Shown here piece by piece: positions 18,704 to 27,545 of a DNA stretch of 51,929 bases; positions within the stretch are counted from its first letter, which is position 1; each line of letters begins with the position of its first letter. Location of the stretch: positions 2,375,731 through 2,427,659 of the forward strand of contig RPFO01000406.1 in NCBI GenBank assembly GCA_009746045.1, written 5' to 3'. The stretch is from Mesostigma viride. Its lineage: Eukaryota > Streptophyta > Mesostigmatophyceae > Mesostigmatales > Mesostigmataceae. The position numbers and the translations under genes were made by a program. The notes beneath the pieces were generated by a model. The model was given only the letters and a program-made list of their open reading frames with translations, was not told where the DNA came from and searched no databases.

Positions 18704-19855
18704 CCGCCACATGCTATTTGCATTGCCTCCCTGCCTGCACGGATGGGTGGCTGTGGTCTGACTCGTGCCGCCCGGCTGGCCCCAGCAGCATTTTTGGGCT
18801 CCGTCGCTCAGTCGTGGGCGGAAAGCTGCCGGCTCCTGCCCCTTTTGGCAACGGCAGCGCCTGACCTCCTGGACCCCAGCAGCCCTTTGCCCTTCGTCAC
18901 CGCCATCCAGGAGGCCTATGCTGAGATCCAGCAGGCCTGTTCTCCCGTCCGTGCCGCTCAGGCGGTACAGCGCCACCTCCCTCGCGGCACTCCCTCGGTC
19001 GCCTCCGTTCAATCTCCCGCCGCATTCCCTGCTCGCGTCATCGATAAACACCAGAAAACCTACGCGGGTATTCTGCACACGGCTGATTGGATTGCTCTTT
19101 TCGCGGACCTCAACGCCCAGGGACGTGCGTGGCTGTTCTCGCTTTCCTTGCGGAGTGTGGGCTCGGCGTTCCTTCGTGCTCTTCCCATGGCCCCACCATT
19201 CGCCTTGGCTCCCAGCCACTACTCGGTGGCGCTCCGGCACCAGCTATTTGCCCCGCAGCCTCTTGTTCCGGCCAGGCGGCCTTGTGGTAGCTGTGGGCAG
19301 CCGCTGGATCCCACGGGGACTCACTACCTTTCCTGCATGGGGGGCCAACAGAATCAGAATTGGTATTTGTATTTGCACACTGTCCTCCTGACGGTGGTGC
19401 TCGCCATGATTCGGTCGGTTTTCCCCCACGCGAACATCCGGTCCGAGGATGCGGATGGCGCTGCCTTCTATTCCCCCAACCACCGGCCTGACATCGTGGT
19501 GCTGTACTTTGAGGGGGGTGGCCGGCATCTGCTTATCGACGTTTCGGTGGCGCGGCCCTTGGCTCTTAGCCACGTGGCTGGGGCCTCCCTCACGGCAGGT
19601 TACACGGCGGACCGGGCGGAGCGGGCCAAGCTCCTGGCCTACGGCGACGTCGGGCACCATCGTGTGGTGCCCTTTGTCCTGGAGGAGTTTGGGGCCATGG
19701 GGCCCCTGACCTCCGCCTTCTTCAAGGAGTGTTGCCGGCTCCGGGAGGACCGGCTGGACCTGGAGGGCCAGCGGGCCCCATGGTCGGCGCGGACCTGGAC
19801 GTCATATTGGCGTCAGCGCTTGTCGGCCGGTGGCGCTGACTCGGGCCATGGCTGA
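18704..19855 (+). CDS. Non-LTR retrotransposon ORF end: RT thumb remnant and R2-type endonuclease-like domain (5' cut)
   Basis: The frame is open from the element C boundary; the first Met (18743) is internal. LPARMGGCGLTRAARLAPAAFLGS is split as LPARMGGCGLTRAARL and APAAFLGS, and resembles the post-RT region of R2/NeSL-like polyproteins. A zinc-binding CGSCGQPLDPTGTHYLSC (C-x2-C-x9-H-x3-C) follows at about residues 189-206. Next comes a PD-(D/E)xK-like stretch, NHRPDIVVLYFEGGG then HLLIDVSVARPL, at about 247-275. This arrangement is that of the restriction-like endonuclease that nicks target DNA for target-primed reverse transcription. The RT core is missing, lost to the element C insertion. 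The 3' flank to 19996 and from 33447 is its UTR, split by element D. Family within the endonuclease-bearing clades is unresolved. Confidence 0.6.
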   Translation, partial: PPHAICIASLPARMGGCGLTRAARLAPAAFLGSVAQSWAESCRLLPLLATAAPDLLDPSSPLPFVTAIQEAYAEIQQACSPVRAAQAVQRHLPRGTPSVASVQSPAAFPARVIDKHQKTYAGILHTADWIALFADLNAQGRAWLFSLSLRSVGSAFLRALPMAPPFALAPSHYSVALRHQLFAPQPLVPARRPCGSCGQPLDPTGTHYLSCMGGQQNQNWYLYLHTVLLTVVLAMIRSVFPHANIRSEDADGAAFYSPNHRPDIVVLYFEGGGRHLLIDVSVARPLALSHVAGASLTAGYTADRAERAKLLAYGDVGHHRVVPFVLEEFGAMGPLTSAFFKECCRLREDRLDLEGQRAPWSARTWTSYWRQRLSAGGADSGHG

Positions 19856-19996
19856 CATCATGCTCCGCCGTACGCGGGCTGATTTTGCGGTGCAGCAGGG
19901 CTATTAGGTTCCTCCCGTTAGGCGTTTCCATTGGTCTTATCGTAGTATAGAGCTTTGACATGGCTCTGTATATAGGTTTATATAGCTGGGCGTTTG

Positions 19997-20568
19997 TGTT
20001 ACGTCGCGTAACAATTCGTTGTAGTTACGGACGTAAATTAGATCCTTGGCCTCGGTTGTTCCTAGGTTTACGTGTAGTCCTAGCTGGGACATTATTGTCC
20101 TCGTAACAGTACTGTGGTATATTGGGTGCCTTTGGGCGCCGCGCCGCATACTTTATTAGTGGTCCTTATCCTTTGGTAGAATGTAGTGGACCGGCGTGCA
20201 TCTGTGCACCTGCCTGTGTTTCTGTGTTTCTGCAGGCGAGGGCCAGGTCGGCCCGAGCCTGTTGGACCGTTGGTGACCATTTATGCACGTTCCACTCCTT
20301 GTGTGGTCACTCGGCGTGTGTTAAATGAATTAACACATATAGGCTTGGGTCACGGCAGTGTAGTTGTGTTTCCTTCCTCTATTCCTGGAGTAAACGGGTT
20401 TGTGTAAATGGCTTATGGCGTATTACAGTAGTACTTACGTAAATGCATTGAGATCTGGATCGTCTCGTTCGTCTTTCGCTAGGGGTTTAACTAGAGGCGG
20501 CCTCACTAGTTTAGGTAGCATCAGGACAGGTAGAGGTAGAGGTGGCGGTAGAGGCTTGCGGCGTAACA
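19997..20568 (+). repeat. 5' LTR of gypsy element D
   Basis: 572 bp, TG...CA, with TGTTACG/CGTAACA inverted ends, preceded by GTTTG. A possible PBS, TGGACTCGGAGG, starts at 20570. It resembles the TGGTATCGGAGG of the other elements with two changes. Confidence 0.95.
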
Positions 20569-20714
20569 ATGGACTCGGAGGAACTTTAGGTAGAGAGCGA
20601 GACGACGATCCCCTGCAACATACGCCTTTATATCAACCCTTCCGCGGCCAGGAAAACGGAGTCGACACCTACTTGACAGGTAATGGGCGGGTCGCCTGCA
20701 AGCTGGGGGGGTAG
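20415..20714 (+). CDS. Small RG-rich ORF starting inside the LTR (element D)
   Basis: 100 codons: MAYYSSTYVNALRSGSSRSS, then an Arg/Gly segment (RTGRGRGGGRGLRRN) whose last codons are the LTR end, continuing over the putative PBS into the leader. The RGG-type composition suggests RNA binding. The part before the PBS is repeated in the 3' LTR (33288 on). No homologue was recognised. It may be chance, since the LTR sequence itself is Gly/Arg-coding. Confidence 0.3.
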   Translation: MAYYSSTYVNALRSGSSRSSFARGLTRGGLTSLGSIRTGRGRGGGRGLRRNNGLGGTLGRERDDDPLQHTPLYQPFRGQENGVDTYLTGNGRVACKLGG

Positions 20715-21100
20715 TGCTGCCCGATTCGGGACACGCCCTGCCTAGACGTTAGACCTGCTCGCAGCGGAAAATCCTTCATAGATAGCTCCTGTCCCTCTTT
20801 CGGCATTAATGTTTCCTTCCGTTGCTGCCTTGGACATAGTTAGGTTCTACTTTTGGTTCTACGGTAGAGAGACGACTAGCGTCTCGTAGATTACACCTTT
20901 TCTGCATCTTGCCTGCTTTGTATTTAGACGACCCATCGCCGGACGCAGAATTCTTGAAACCGGATACTTACGACCACCTGGCGCTGGAAACCTCGTCCCT
21001 GCGTGCGTCGTCAATCTGGTTCGGTTTCAGACACTCGAGATAAGTCGCCTTCTCCTCGTTCTCCTTATTTGACTACTCAAGACCTACCAGGTGCGTTAAC
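20569..21100 (+). other. Leader of gypsy element D
   Basis: 532 bp from the LTR end to the viroplasmin-like ORF. It holds the putative PBS at its start and the tail of the RG-rich ORF. Otherwise no feature is recognised. Confidence 0.5.
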
Positions 21101-21505
21101 ATGAGTCAGAGACGTCCTTTTCCTGCTCCTTCTCATTCGACTAGTAATAATAGTTTAGCGAAATATTACGTAGTTATTACCCCTCAATGGGCATCCATCT
21201 TCTTATCGTGGGCCGATGCTAGGAAGTTCGTTCAGTCGCGTACTTATAATGTCTCCAAATATAAGAAGTTTATGTCCTTTGAAGAAGCTCAGACCTACCT
21301 CTTAAATCATGGTGAATCAGATTTGGGTCTACATTCTCGTCCTTCTCCTCATGCCCGTCCTGCTGTAGATAGTCTTGTTTTTGTCACACCACCTCCATCT
21401 CCTCCTTCGTCTCCCCCTAAACGGGCTGCATCCTCATCTAGCTTAGATATGCCTCTCACTTTGGAGTTTGGCTCCCTATCCATTACTGTTGCTAAAAAGG
21501 ATTGA
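21101..21505 (+). CDS. Viroplasmin/RNase H1 hybrid-binding-type domain protein (element D)
   Basis: 134 residues. The domain at about 20-70 reads AKYYVVITPQWASIFLSWADA, split as AKYYVVITPQWAS and IFLSWADARKFVQ, then SKYKKFMSFEEAQTYLLNHG. This is the Y-x-V...I-x-x-S-W...K-x-F-x-x-x-x-E-A pattern of viroplasmin and the RNase H1 N-terminal domain. A Pro/Ser-rich linker and a hydrophobic tail (LTLEFGSLSITV) follow. No nuclease domain is attached. The sequence diverges from the element C version, but the position (leader side of gag) and size are the same, so the two are an inherited accessory gene, not a chance ORF. Confidence 0.72.
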   Translation: MSQRRPFPAPSHSTSNNSLAKYYVVITPQWASIFLSWADARKFVQSRTYNVSKYKKFMSFEEAQTYLLNHGESDLGLHSRPSPHARPAVDSLVFVTPPPSPPSSPPKRAASSSSLDMPLTLEFGSLSITVAKKD

Positions 21506-21598
21506 TTTAAATTGTTTTTTTTGTTGTAGGACATTAAAAGCTTTTCCTTTTTCCTTTGTTGCTTTCATCTAGACTCCTATTCCTTTACTTAATTCAAG

Positions 21599-22294
21599 AT
21601 GGATCCAGTGGGTGGAGATATGTCGCCTATACCTACCAATAATAATAATAATACCACTACTAATAATAATAACACTAACAATACTCGTGGTAACCGACGG
21701 GACTCCTTGGAAACGGTTCACCATCTCACTCCTCAAGGTATTCTTCGTGCCTCACCTCCTTCTCCTGTTACTGGTGGTCGCCGTCGTCCCTCAATCACCC
21801 CACCCACCTATGAACAACGTATTTCACAAGTCAGATTTAGTGAGGACCCCTCTTTTGCTGTGAACCAGGCCCCTGCCCCTTCTGCAACCTTGGCTCACCC
21901 CTCCAGCAGGTCCTCACTCACTAACAATGCTTCTAGGCCTCCTTCCCACCCTGTGCCTTCCATGCCTGTCTTTAACACGGGTCGTACCTCTGCCCCTGTC
22001 GGCCCTTCTGGGCGCCCTAGTGCAGTTCCCTTTTACCCCCCTGCTTCCTGGTCCTACCCTGAGACGGCCTATGAGGCTGCCCAGGTCCCTACCCGTGTGG
22101 CTGAGTTAGAAGTTAATAATGATTTCAGTACCATGCCCCTAGATGATAGGAATTATGATCATTTTGCCTACTCCTCTCTTCGTGAGCCATATACTGTTCC
22201 CTTCTCCTATGGGCACCATCCTGAAACGGTGGCTCCCTCTAGACCCCTACCCAAAACTTTTCCTATCCCCTCCTTCTATCCCGCCTATGTATAG
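21599..22294 (+). CDS. Gag part 1 (element D): Asn/Pro-rich N-terminal Gag
   Basis: 231 residues. The start has a poly-Asn/Thr tract (aat repeats, 21637-21690), then Pro/Ser-rich disordered sequence and a Tyr/Asp-containing end. No fold is recognised. It stops with TAG at 22292-22294, where the gag part 2 frame (minus-one) is already open. Element C has the same two-part layout with a Gln tract. Reinitiation or frameshifting would be needed to couple the two. Confidence 0.65.
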   Translation: MDPVGGDMSPIPTNNNNNTTTNNNNTNNTRGNRRDSLETVHHLTPQGILRASPPSPVTGGRRRPSITPPTYEQRISQVRFSEDPSFAVNQAPAPSATLAHPSSRSSLTNNASRPPSHPVPSMPVFNTGRTSAPVGPSGRPSAVPFYPPASWSYPETAYEAAQVPTRVAELEVNNDFSTMPLDDRNYDHFAYSSLREPYTVPFSYGHHPETVAPSRPLPKTFPIPSFYPAYV

Positions 22295-22296
22295 CA

Positions 22297-23298
22297 GTGG
22301 AAGATAGTGGCCCTATGGGAAAAACTGATTCTTCTAATCCCCCTAAGCCTCCTGCTCTTCCCCTCTTTGCCAACCTTCCTAAGCTGGATGTCAAGTCTAC
22401 CCCTCAACAGTTTTTCACTTTCATTATGTTGCTCACCCAGAACACAGAGTCTTGGCAGAACCACAATAGGTGGCGCCTCTCTGATGCTGTACTAGTTCCT
22501 CACTACCTTACTACCTGTATTACTCCTGAGCTTGCTAACCTCATCCAGTGTGAGTCTTTGGCCTCTCATGCCTACCCTAACTCTGTAGCAGAATTGTTTA
22601 AGCGTTTAGAGAACCATTTAGTCCCTCCTGATTCAGATTGGCAGGATAGATTAGCCTTTGGTACCTTGCAGCAGGGTACTAAATCATTTAAGGAGTATAT
22701 GAAAGAGTTTGATGCCCAGATGGTACGAATTAGGGATTTGTCGGGTGCAGAAGTACGTGCTCGCTTCCTCCAAGGCCTCAGTAGACCCTTATTACGTGAA
22801 GTCAAGCGCCAGTTCTCTGCCTACCGTTTTACTGACCTGCCCCTCAAGCATGTGCGCCAGCATCTTTTACGAGTACCAGATTTCTTCTCCACGCCTTCTC
22901 TTCCTACCCGTTCCCGTATTAATAATATTATTCTTACCCCTGAGGAGGAGAACTCCTATGTAGAAGAATTAGATATTTGTGTGACTGACCTTTCAGCTCT
23001 GGATGTCTCTCATATCACCTGCTATCATTGTAAGGAAGTAGGTCATCTTAAACGTGAGTGCCCCAAGTTCCTTTCGGGTGCTCCCCCTCATCCCGACGCT
23101 CGCCCTCCTCGTACCCCTCAGCGTGCTCCTATTCGTCCCACTTCAGGACGCGTTCCCTCAGCTACCCCTAGTAGGCTGAATGCTGTGCAGACAGGACCCC
23201 CAGGGTTCCCCTATGATAATCAGGCTCCCGCACCCTCTTCAATCCCTCGTCAGACCCTCCAGCAGTGGCTTTTCCGCCAGGGTCTTCTTCGGGGTTAG
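22297..23298 (+). CDS. Gag part 2 with zinc knuckle (element D)
   Basis: 333 residues. The retrotransposon Gag core runs from about 25 to 200 (LPKLDVKSTPQQFFTFIMLL, WQNHNRWRLSDAVLVPHYL, LAFGTLQQGTKSFKEYMKEFDA, FLQGLSRPLLREVKRQFSAY). The nucleocapsid knuckle CYHCKEVGHLKREC (C-x2-C-x4-H-x4-C) is at about 242-255, followed by a Pro/Arg-rich tail. The first codon listed is GTG; the first ATG is at 22315 (MGKTDSS). The protein would form the particle and bind RNA. The core aligns along its length with element C gag. Confidence 0.85.
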   Translation: MEDSGPMGKTDSSNPPKPPALPLFANLPKLDVKSTPQQFFTFIMLLTQNTESWQNHNRWRLSDAVLVPHYLTTCITPELANLIQCESLASHAYPNSVAELFKRLENHLVPPDSDWQDRLAFGTLQQGTKSFKEYMKEFDAQMVRIRDLSGAEVRARFLQGLSRPLLREVKRQFSAYRFTDLPLKHVRQHLLRVPDFFSTPSLPTRSRINNIILTPEEENSYVEELDICVTDLSALDVSHITCYHCKEVGHLKRECPKFLSGAPPHPDARPPRTPQRAPIRPTSGRVPSATPSRLNAVQTGPPGFPYDNQAPAPSSIPRQTLQQWLFRQGLLRG

Positions 23299-23450
23299 TT
23301 CCTATGGATTTGGGGGGGGAGGGGGAACAGTAGGCCTGTCAGCCGGGGGTAACCTGGACAGGTCCTTAGATAGTACCCCAGATAATAATTTTTGCTTGCC
23401 TGTTTTTATAACCTCTGTAGGAGCTGAATCATCCCTACCACTATGTACGT
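23299..23450 (+). other. Gag-pol junction of element D
   Basis: G-rich runs (about 23310-23325, gggggggg-type) separate the gag stop and the protease frame. Indels in these runs could hide the natural gag-pol junction. Confidence 0.35.
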
Positions 23451-24101
23451 GTGCGTCCTCTTATGTTCTTGAATGGTGGCTTAACCGTTCCTCCTACTGT
23501 TGTAGACCCCTTCCTGCATGCTGATGAACTCTTGAATGTCTCTGTGTTAGTGGATAGCGGTGCGGCTAGCTCCTTTGTGAGCGAGGCCCTAGTTAGGCGT
23601 TTAGGACTAGTCCCTATCCCTCACACAAAAACGGTCACTGTCCATTATGCTGATGGTCGCACCAGTCATTCCCCGGGTACGGTGTCCCTTCCCCTGGTCA
23701 TACAAGGACGTACTGTCAACCTGACGGCCACTATAGGCCCTATCACTACCGCTGATGTATTACTAGGATTAGATTGGCACCAGGATAATAAGATTACTAT
23801 TAATTATGATACCATGGTCATTTGGTTTCCAGATAGCTCTTACTGGGTACCGGAACGTCATTATAGATTGGAAAATTTATCCTTGGTAGATATTACTGTT
23901 ACTCCTCCTACACCTGTTGATCCTCCTGTAAGACCTATACCTGAAGTATTAATGTCCAATGATGAGTTGCGTTCTGAATTAAAGGAATATGGATATTTAT
24001 TATGTATGTTCCTTCAGTTAGAAGTACAGGAGATACCTATCACTAATAATAGTGTGGATATAGATAAACACAGTGGATACAATAGGAGTGGGATTTACTG
24101 A
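23451..24101 (+). CDS. Gypsy protease domain (element D pol, first segment)
   Basis: 217 codons. Retropepsin with the catalytic LVDSGAASSFVSEALVRRLG at about residues 32-51 (DSG intact), then a flap region HYADGRTSHSPGTVSL and the hydrophobic DVLLGLDW turn at about 103-110. The end is out of frame, and the chain continues in the 24073 frame. It cleaves the Gag-Pol precursor. The listed ATG is not necessarily the start; the frame is probably entered from gag. Confidence 0.85.
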   Translation: MRPLMFLNGGLTVPPTVVDPFLHADELLNVSVLVDSGAASSFVSEALVRRLGLVPIPHTKTVTVHYADGRTSHSPGTVSLPLVIQGRTVNLTATIGPITTADVLLGLDWHQDNKITINYDTMVIWFPDSSYWVPERHYRLENLSLVDITVTPPTPVDPPVRPIPEVLMSNDELRSELKEYGYLLCMFLQLEVQEIPITNNSVDIDKHSGYNRSGIY

Positions 24102-25001
24102 AAATGAAATAGTAAGATACATGGCTGTGATAGATTCCTCAAAAGTTTTTGAAGAAAAGACTCCTTCTTATCCTCCTCCTCGTTCTGTTTTACACCGTGT
24201 AGTTATCAAGGACGGTGCAGTTCCTACGCACTCTCCGATGTATAGAATGGGCCCTACCGAATTAAAGGAACTAAAACAGATTTTAGTGTCACTATTAGAA
24301 GCAGGATTGATAGAGCCTAGTAACTCCCCTACTCAGCTGGTGTCCTGTTAGTTCCTAAGCCAAATGGCAAGTTTCGCCTAGTTACTGATTATAGGAAGTT
24401 GAATGATATTACTGTGAAGTCTAAATACCCTCTACCTCGTATTGATGATATATTTAATAAGGTTAAAGGTTCCACTTGTTTCACAGTACTGGATTGTGCG
24501 GATGGTTTTTGGCAACTGCGGATAGCTCCTGAGGATTGCCATAAAACCGCCTTTGCTACCCCTTTTGGTCATTACCAGTTTAGAGTAGCGGCTATGGGAC
24601 TCTGTAACTCGCCTGCCTCTTTTCAAATGTTAATGAATGAAGTGCTTAGACCTGTTATGGGAAATTCTCACCTTCCTCAAGTGTCCTCTGATTTAAAGGA
24701 TCCTTCCTTCTCCTCTGTTTCTTTATCTGAGCATGACCGTTCTTGTGCTCAAGCTTACTTAGATGATATCCTTATTTACTCTCCTGATTTTGAAACGCAC
24801 CTACGTGATTTAAAGAAAGTATTAGAAATAATGGCTGAAAATTCTTTGTGGGCGCGCCGTGCTAAAGTTCGTTCGGGTAGGAGTGTCCCATTTTTAGGGC
24901 ACGTTCTGTCAGATGCCGGGGTCGCTACCGACCCGGATAAAACTAAGTCAATTCAGGAATGGCCTACCCCTACCGACGTTAAAGGTGTACGTAGTTTCTA
25001 G
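24073..25001 (+). CDS. Gypsy reverse transcriptase (element D), two frames
   Basis: Frame 24073-24351 carries GVGFTENEIVRYMAVIDSS, SPMYRMGPTELKELKQILVS and GLIEPSNSP. A one-base loss near 24328 moves RT to the frame of 24399-25001: VTDYRKLNDITVKSKYPLPR, CFTVLDCADGFWQLRIAPED, MGLCNSPASFQMLMN, AQAYLDDILIYS (YLDD intact), and VPFLGHVLSDAGV. A second one-base loss at about 24999 stops it in VRSF, where LGIASYYRRF continues in another frame. All catalytic Asp residues are present, so the breaks, not substitutions, disable it. Confidence 0.88.
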
Positions 25002-25834
25002 GAATTGCTTCTTACTATAGGCGTTTTATCCCGCGTTTCGCAACTATAGCAGCCCCTATTAATCATTTATTAAAGAAGGATATCCCCTTTGTTTGGAGTA
25101 GTGAATGTCAGTCGGCTTTTCAGTGTCTAAAATCCCTACTCCTTTCCCCTCCTGTACTCATCCTACCGGATACTACTAAACCCTTTGTTGTAGCTACAGA
25201 TGCTAGTAAGGTAGCTATAGGGGGCGTCCTTCTCCAGGATCAGGGTCAGGGCTTACAGCCAATTGAGTATATCTCTAGGACAATGCTCCCTGCGGAGCGT
25301 AACTATCCCGTACACCAGCAGGAACTCTTAGCGGTGGTGTATTGTTGCCACGCGTGGCAGCACTTTCTTAAAGGTGCTCAATTTGATGTCTGCCTGAATG
25401 AACCCTGTGAGCTAGATCCTTATAGATTAGTTATCCAAACGGATCACCGTCCCCTTACCCATCTTCTCTCCCAACCCAACCTTACCCCTCGGCAAGCGCG
25501 CTGGATGGAATTTTTAGCACAGTTTTCCCCTTTTAAACTTCAGTATGTTAAGGGTGTAGATAACATAGTACCAGATGCACTCTCTCGTCGTGCAGATTAC
25601 TCCTTTTTCGAGGACCTTGATGTTCTCAATACTACTCTAGTTCCTACTACTATGGGTGTAACCCCTTATGGTGAACTACCTGATGATGAATCCTATGCCT
25701 ACCTCTTTCATACAGCTGTTCGCATGCCTGATCTCCTTTCTCACGTAGGACTCTCTCTCCCGTGTGAGGCCCTTCCCGTGGCCTCGGTGGGGGGGAGGGG
25801 AAAAATAAAATTTCTATACCGCTTAGCCATATAG
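25002..25834 (+). CDS. RNase H domain (element D)
   Basis: The frame is open from just after the RT break and continues RT into LGIASYYRRFIPRFATIAAP, then FVVATDASKVAIGGVLLQDQ, EYISRTMLPAERNYPVHQQE and LLAVVYCCHAWQHFLKGA. It has VIQTDHRPLTHLLSQ and ends QYVKGVDNIVPDALSRR. These carry the Asp/Glu/Asp set of Ty3/gypsy RNase H. The listed ATG at 25283 is internal. The frame ends at 25834, just after a G7 and A5 homopolymer stretch (25789-25808), a likely indel site. Confidence 0.85.
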
Positions 25835-26876
25835 CGACTAGGTCAGGAAAGTCTTATGAAAACATAGTCCCTCTAGGACCTCCCCTTCTCTTTGGCAAGG
25901 CGGTAGGAGATCTCTTTAAACCTGTTCTGGATACCTCTGTAGCGATGCCTACCTCTGATCTTGAACGCCTTATTAGTAGATTTACGGCCACTGAGCCGGA
26001 AGCATTAGCTGCCATTGCTGCCCATCCCCAACAATTAGGCAAGCACCCTTGTAAATTTGTAGGTGGGTTTTTATATGTGCAGATAGCAGATTCTCCCCCT
26101 CAATGGCGCCTGTATGTCCCTCCTATCTGTCGCTCCTCCTTGCTCTTTGAGTTGCATGACTTAGCTGCTCATCAGGGTGGTAAACGGGTACGGGACCTAG
26201 TAGCCCGCTCTTATTACTGGCCTTCCCTTTTAAGGATGTAGATGAGTATGTTAGAACTTGTCAATCTTGCCAGGAGATGAAACCCAATAACGTAGGACAG
26301 ATAGCAGAACCTAGGACCTTGCCTGATCCCATCATGCCGTGGGATTCTATCATGATGGATTTTGTAGGACCTTTTAGAAAGAATGATAGAGGTAATGCCC
26401 AGATCCTTGTGTTCATAGATCGTTTTACTCGTATGTGCCATCTCGTGCCGTGTCCTTTAGAACTCACCGCACGTGATTGCGCACGCCTATACCTTAATAA
26501 TGTATACAGATATCATGGTTTGAGTAGGCAGTTTATTAGTGATAAAGATAAGTTATTTACCTCAGATTTTTGGCAGCAGTTTTTCGCTGCCATCGGTACC
26601 AAGGTTACCTACGGTACTGCCTACCACTCCTCCTCCTCTCATTTAGTAGAGCGTCTTAATAGGGTAGTGGAAGAAGCGCTTAGGCACTATGTTAATGGCT
26701 CGGGAAGTGATTGGGAGGATTATTTATGTTTGGTAGAGTTCTCCCTCAACAATTGCCCCCAGGCTGCGCATGGATATACGCCCTTCTTCCTAGATACTGG
26801 TAGACAGCCTCTTACCCCTACCTCTCTCTTAGCTAGTCCTCTACGGGACAAGGATGATGTGTCCCGGATACTGTAG
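25835..26876 (+). CDS. Integrase zinc domain and catalytic core (element D)
   Basis: Two frames. 25850-26240 holds the linker and LLFELHDLAAHQGGKRVRDL (H-x4-H); a one-base loss at about 26235 interrupts it. The frame of 26277-26876 (open upstream through RTCQSCQEMKPNN, C-x2-C) holds the catalytic core. MMDFVGPFRKNDRGNAQILVF has the first Asp, FISDKDKLFTSDFW the second, and SSSSHLVERLNRVVEEALRH the Glu. It would insert the cDNA. The stop at 26874-26876 follows another one-base loss (cccggat, about 26866). Confidence 0.86.
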
Positions 26877-27469
26877 AAGGTGTACAGTCCTTGCTAGATA
26901 GAATGAAAACTGCACATGACCACGCGATCTCAGGGTACCAAAAAGCTCAGTCTAAGTACCTTGCTAGGTTGCGTGCCTCCTTAGATAGAAGAGCACCTGA
27001 GATAGATATAGGAGATCTAGTATTAGTAGAAGGCCCCCGTGTTGGCCGTTTTGCTCATAAGTTTGAAGCAGAACTTAAGGTCAAACTTAGGCCCGCCTTC
27101 TTAGGACCCTTCCGTGTGTTGTCTAGAGTAGGAAATTTCTTATATAAAGTCGATATCCCTACCTCTTGGCAGACACATTCTAACACCTTCCATAGAAGCC
27201 AGCTGAAACTGTACCACCCTAGCACGTTCGCTGGTAGAGAGCTAGCGCCTGCCCCTTTAGAACATAACCCTGACACTGGGGAAGTAGAAGACGAAGTAGA
27301 GAGCATCGTGGCCCATAGAGATATCAAAAAGGGCCGCGGTACCCAGCGTCAGTATAAAGTGAAATGGATGTATGCTCGTAGTGAGGTAGATAAAGTATGG
27401 TACACGGAGAGTGAATTAGATGGTTGTAGTCGTTTGTTGCAGGATTACAAAACCCTACACCAGCTCTAG
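26877..27469 (+). CDS. Integrase C-terminal domain and chromodomain-like tail (element D)
   Basis: The frame of 26891-27469 starts with LLDRMKTAHDHAISGYQKAQ, typical of the integrase C-terminal part. A GPY/F-like module follows (GPFRVLSRVGNFLYKVDIP). The last 55 residues, VESIVAHRDIKKGRGTQRQY then KVKWMYARSEVDKVWYTESE, look like a chromodomain, which places the element with chromoviruses. One aromatic is Tyr where Trp is common (VWYTESE). The domain is thought to steer integration to marked chromatin. Pol ends at the stop at 27467-27469. Confidence 0.82.
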
Positions 27470-27545
27470 TTGGCAACCTGCCCCTCCCTTATCGTATTTC
27501 TGCTATTGGTGGTTGGTTGGTTGTCCCCTCCCCTCCGCAGCCATC

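Noticed and set aside
17028-27469. Integrated caulimovirus, suggested by the viroplasmin-like domain and gypsy-like RT
   Set aside because: Elements C and D have LTRs and PBS; D also has a polypurine tract, target duplication and an integrase, and no movement protein was seen.
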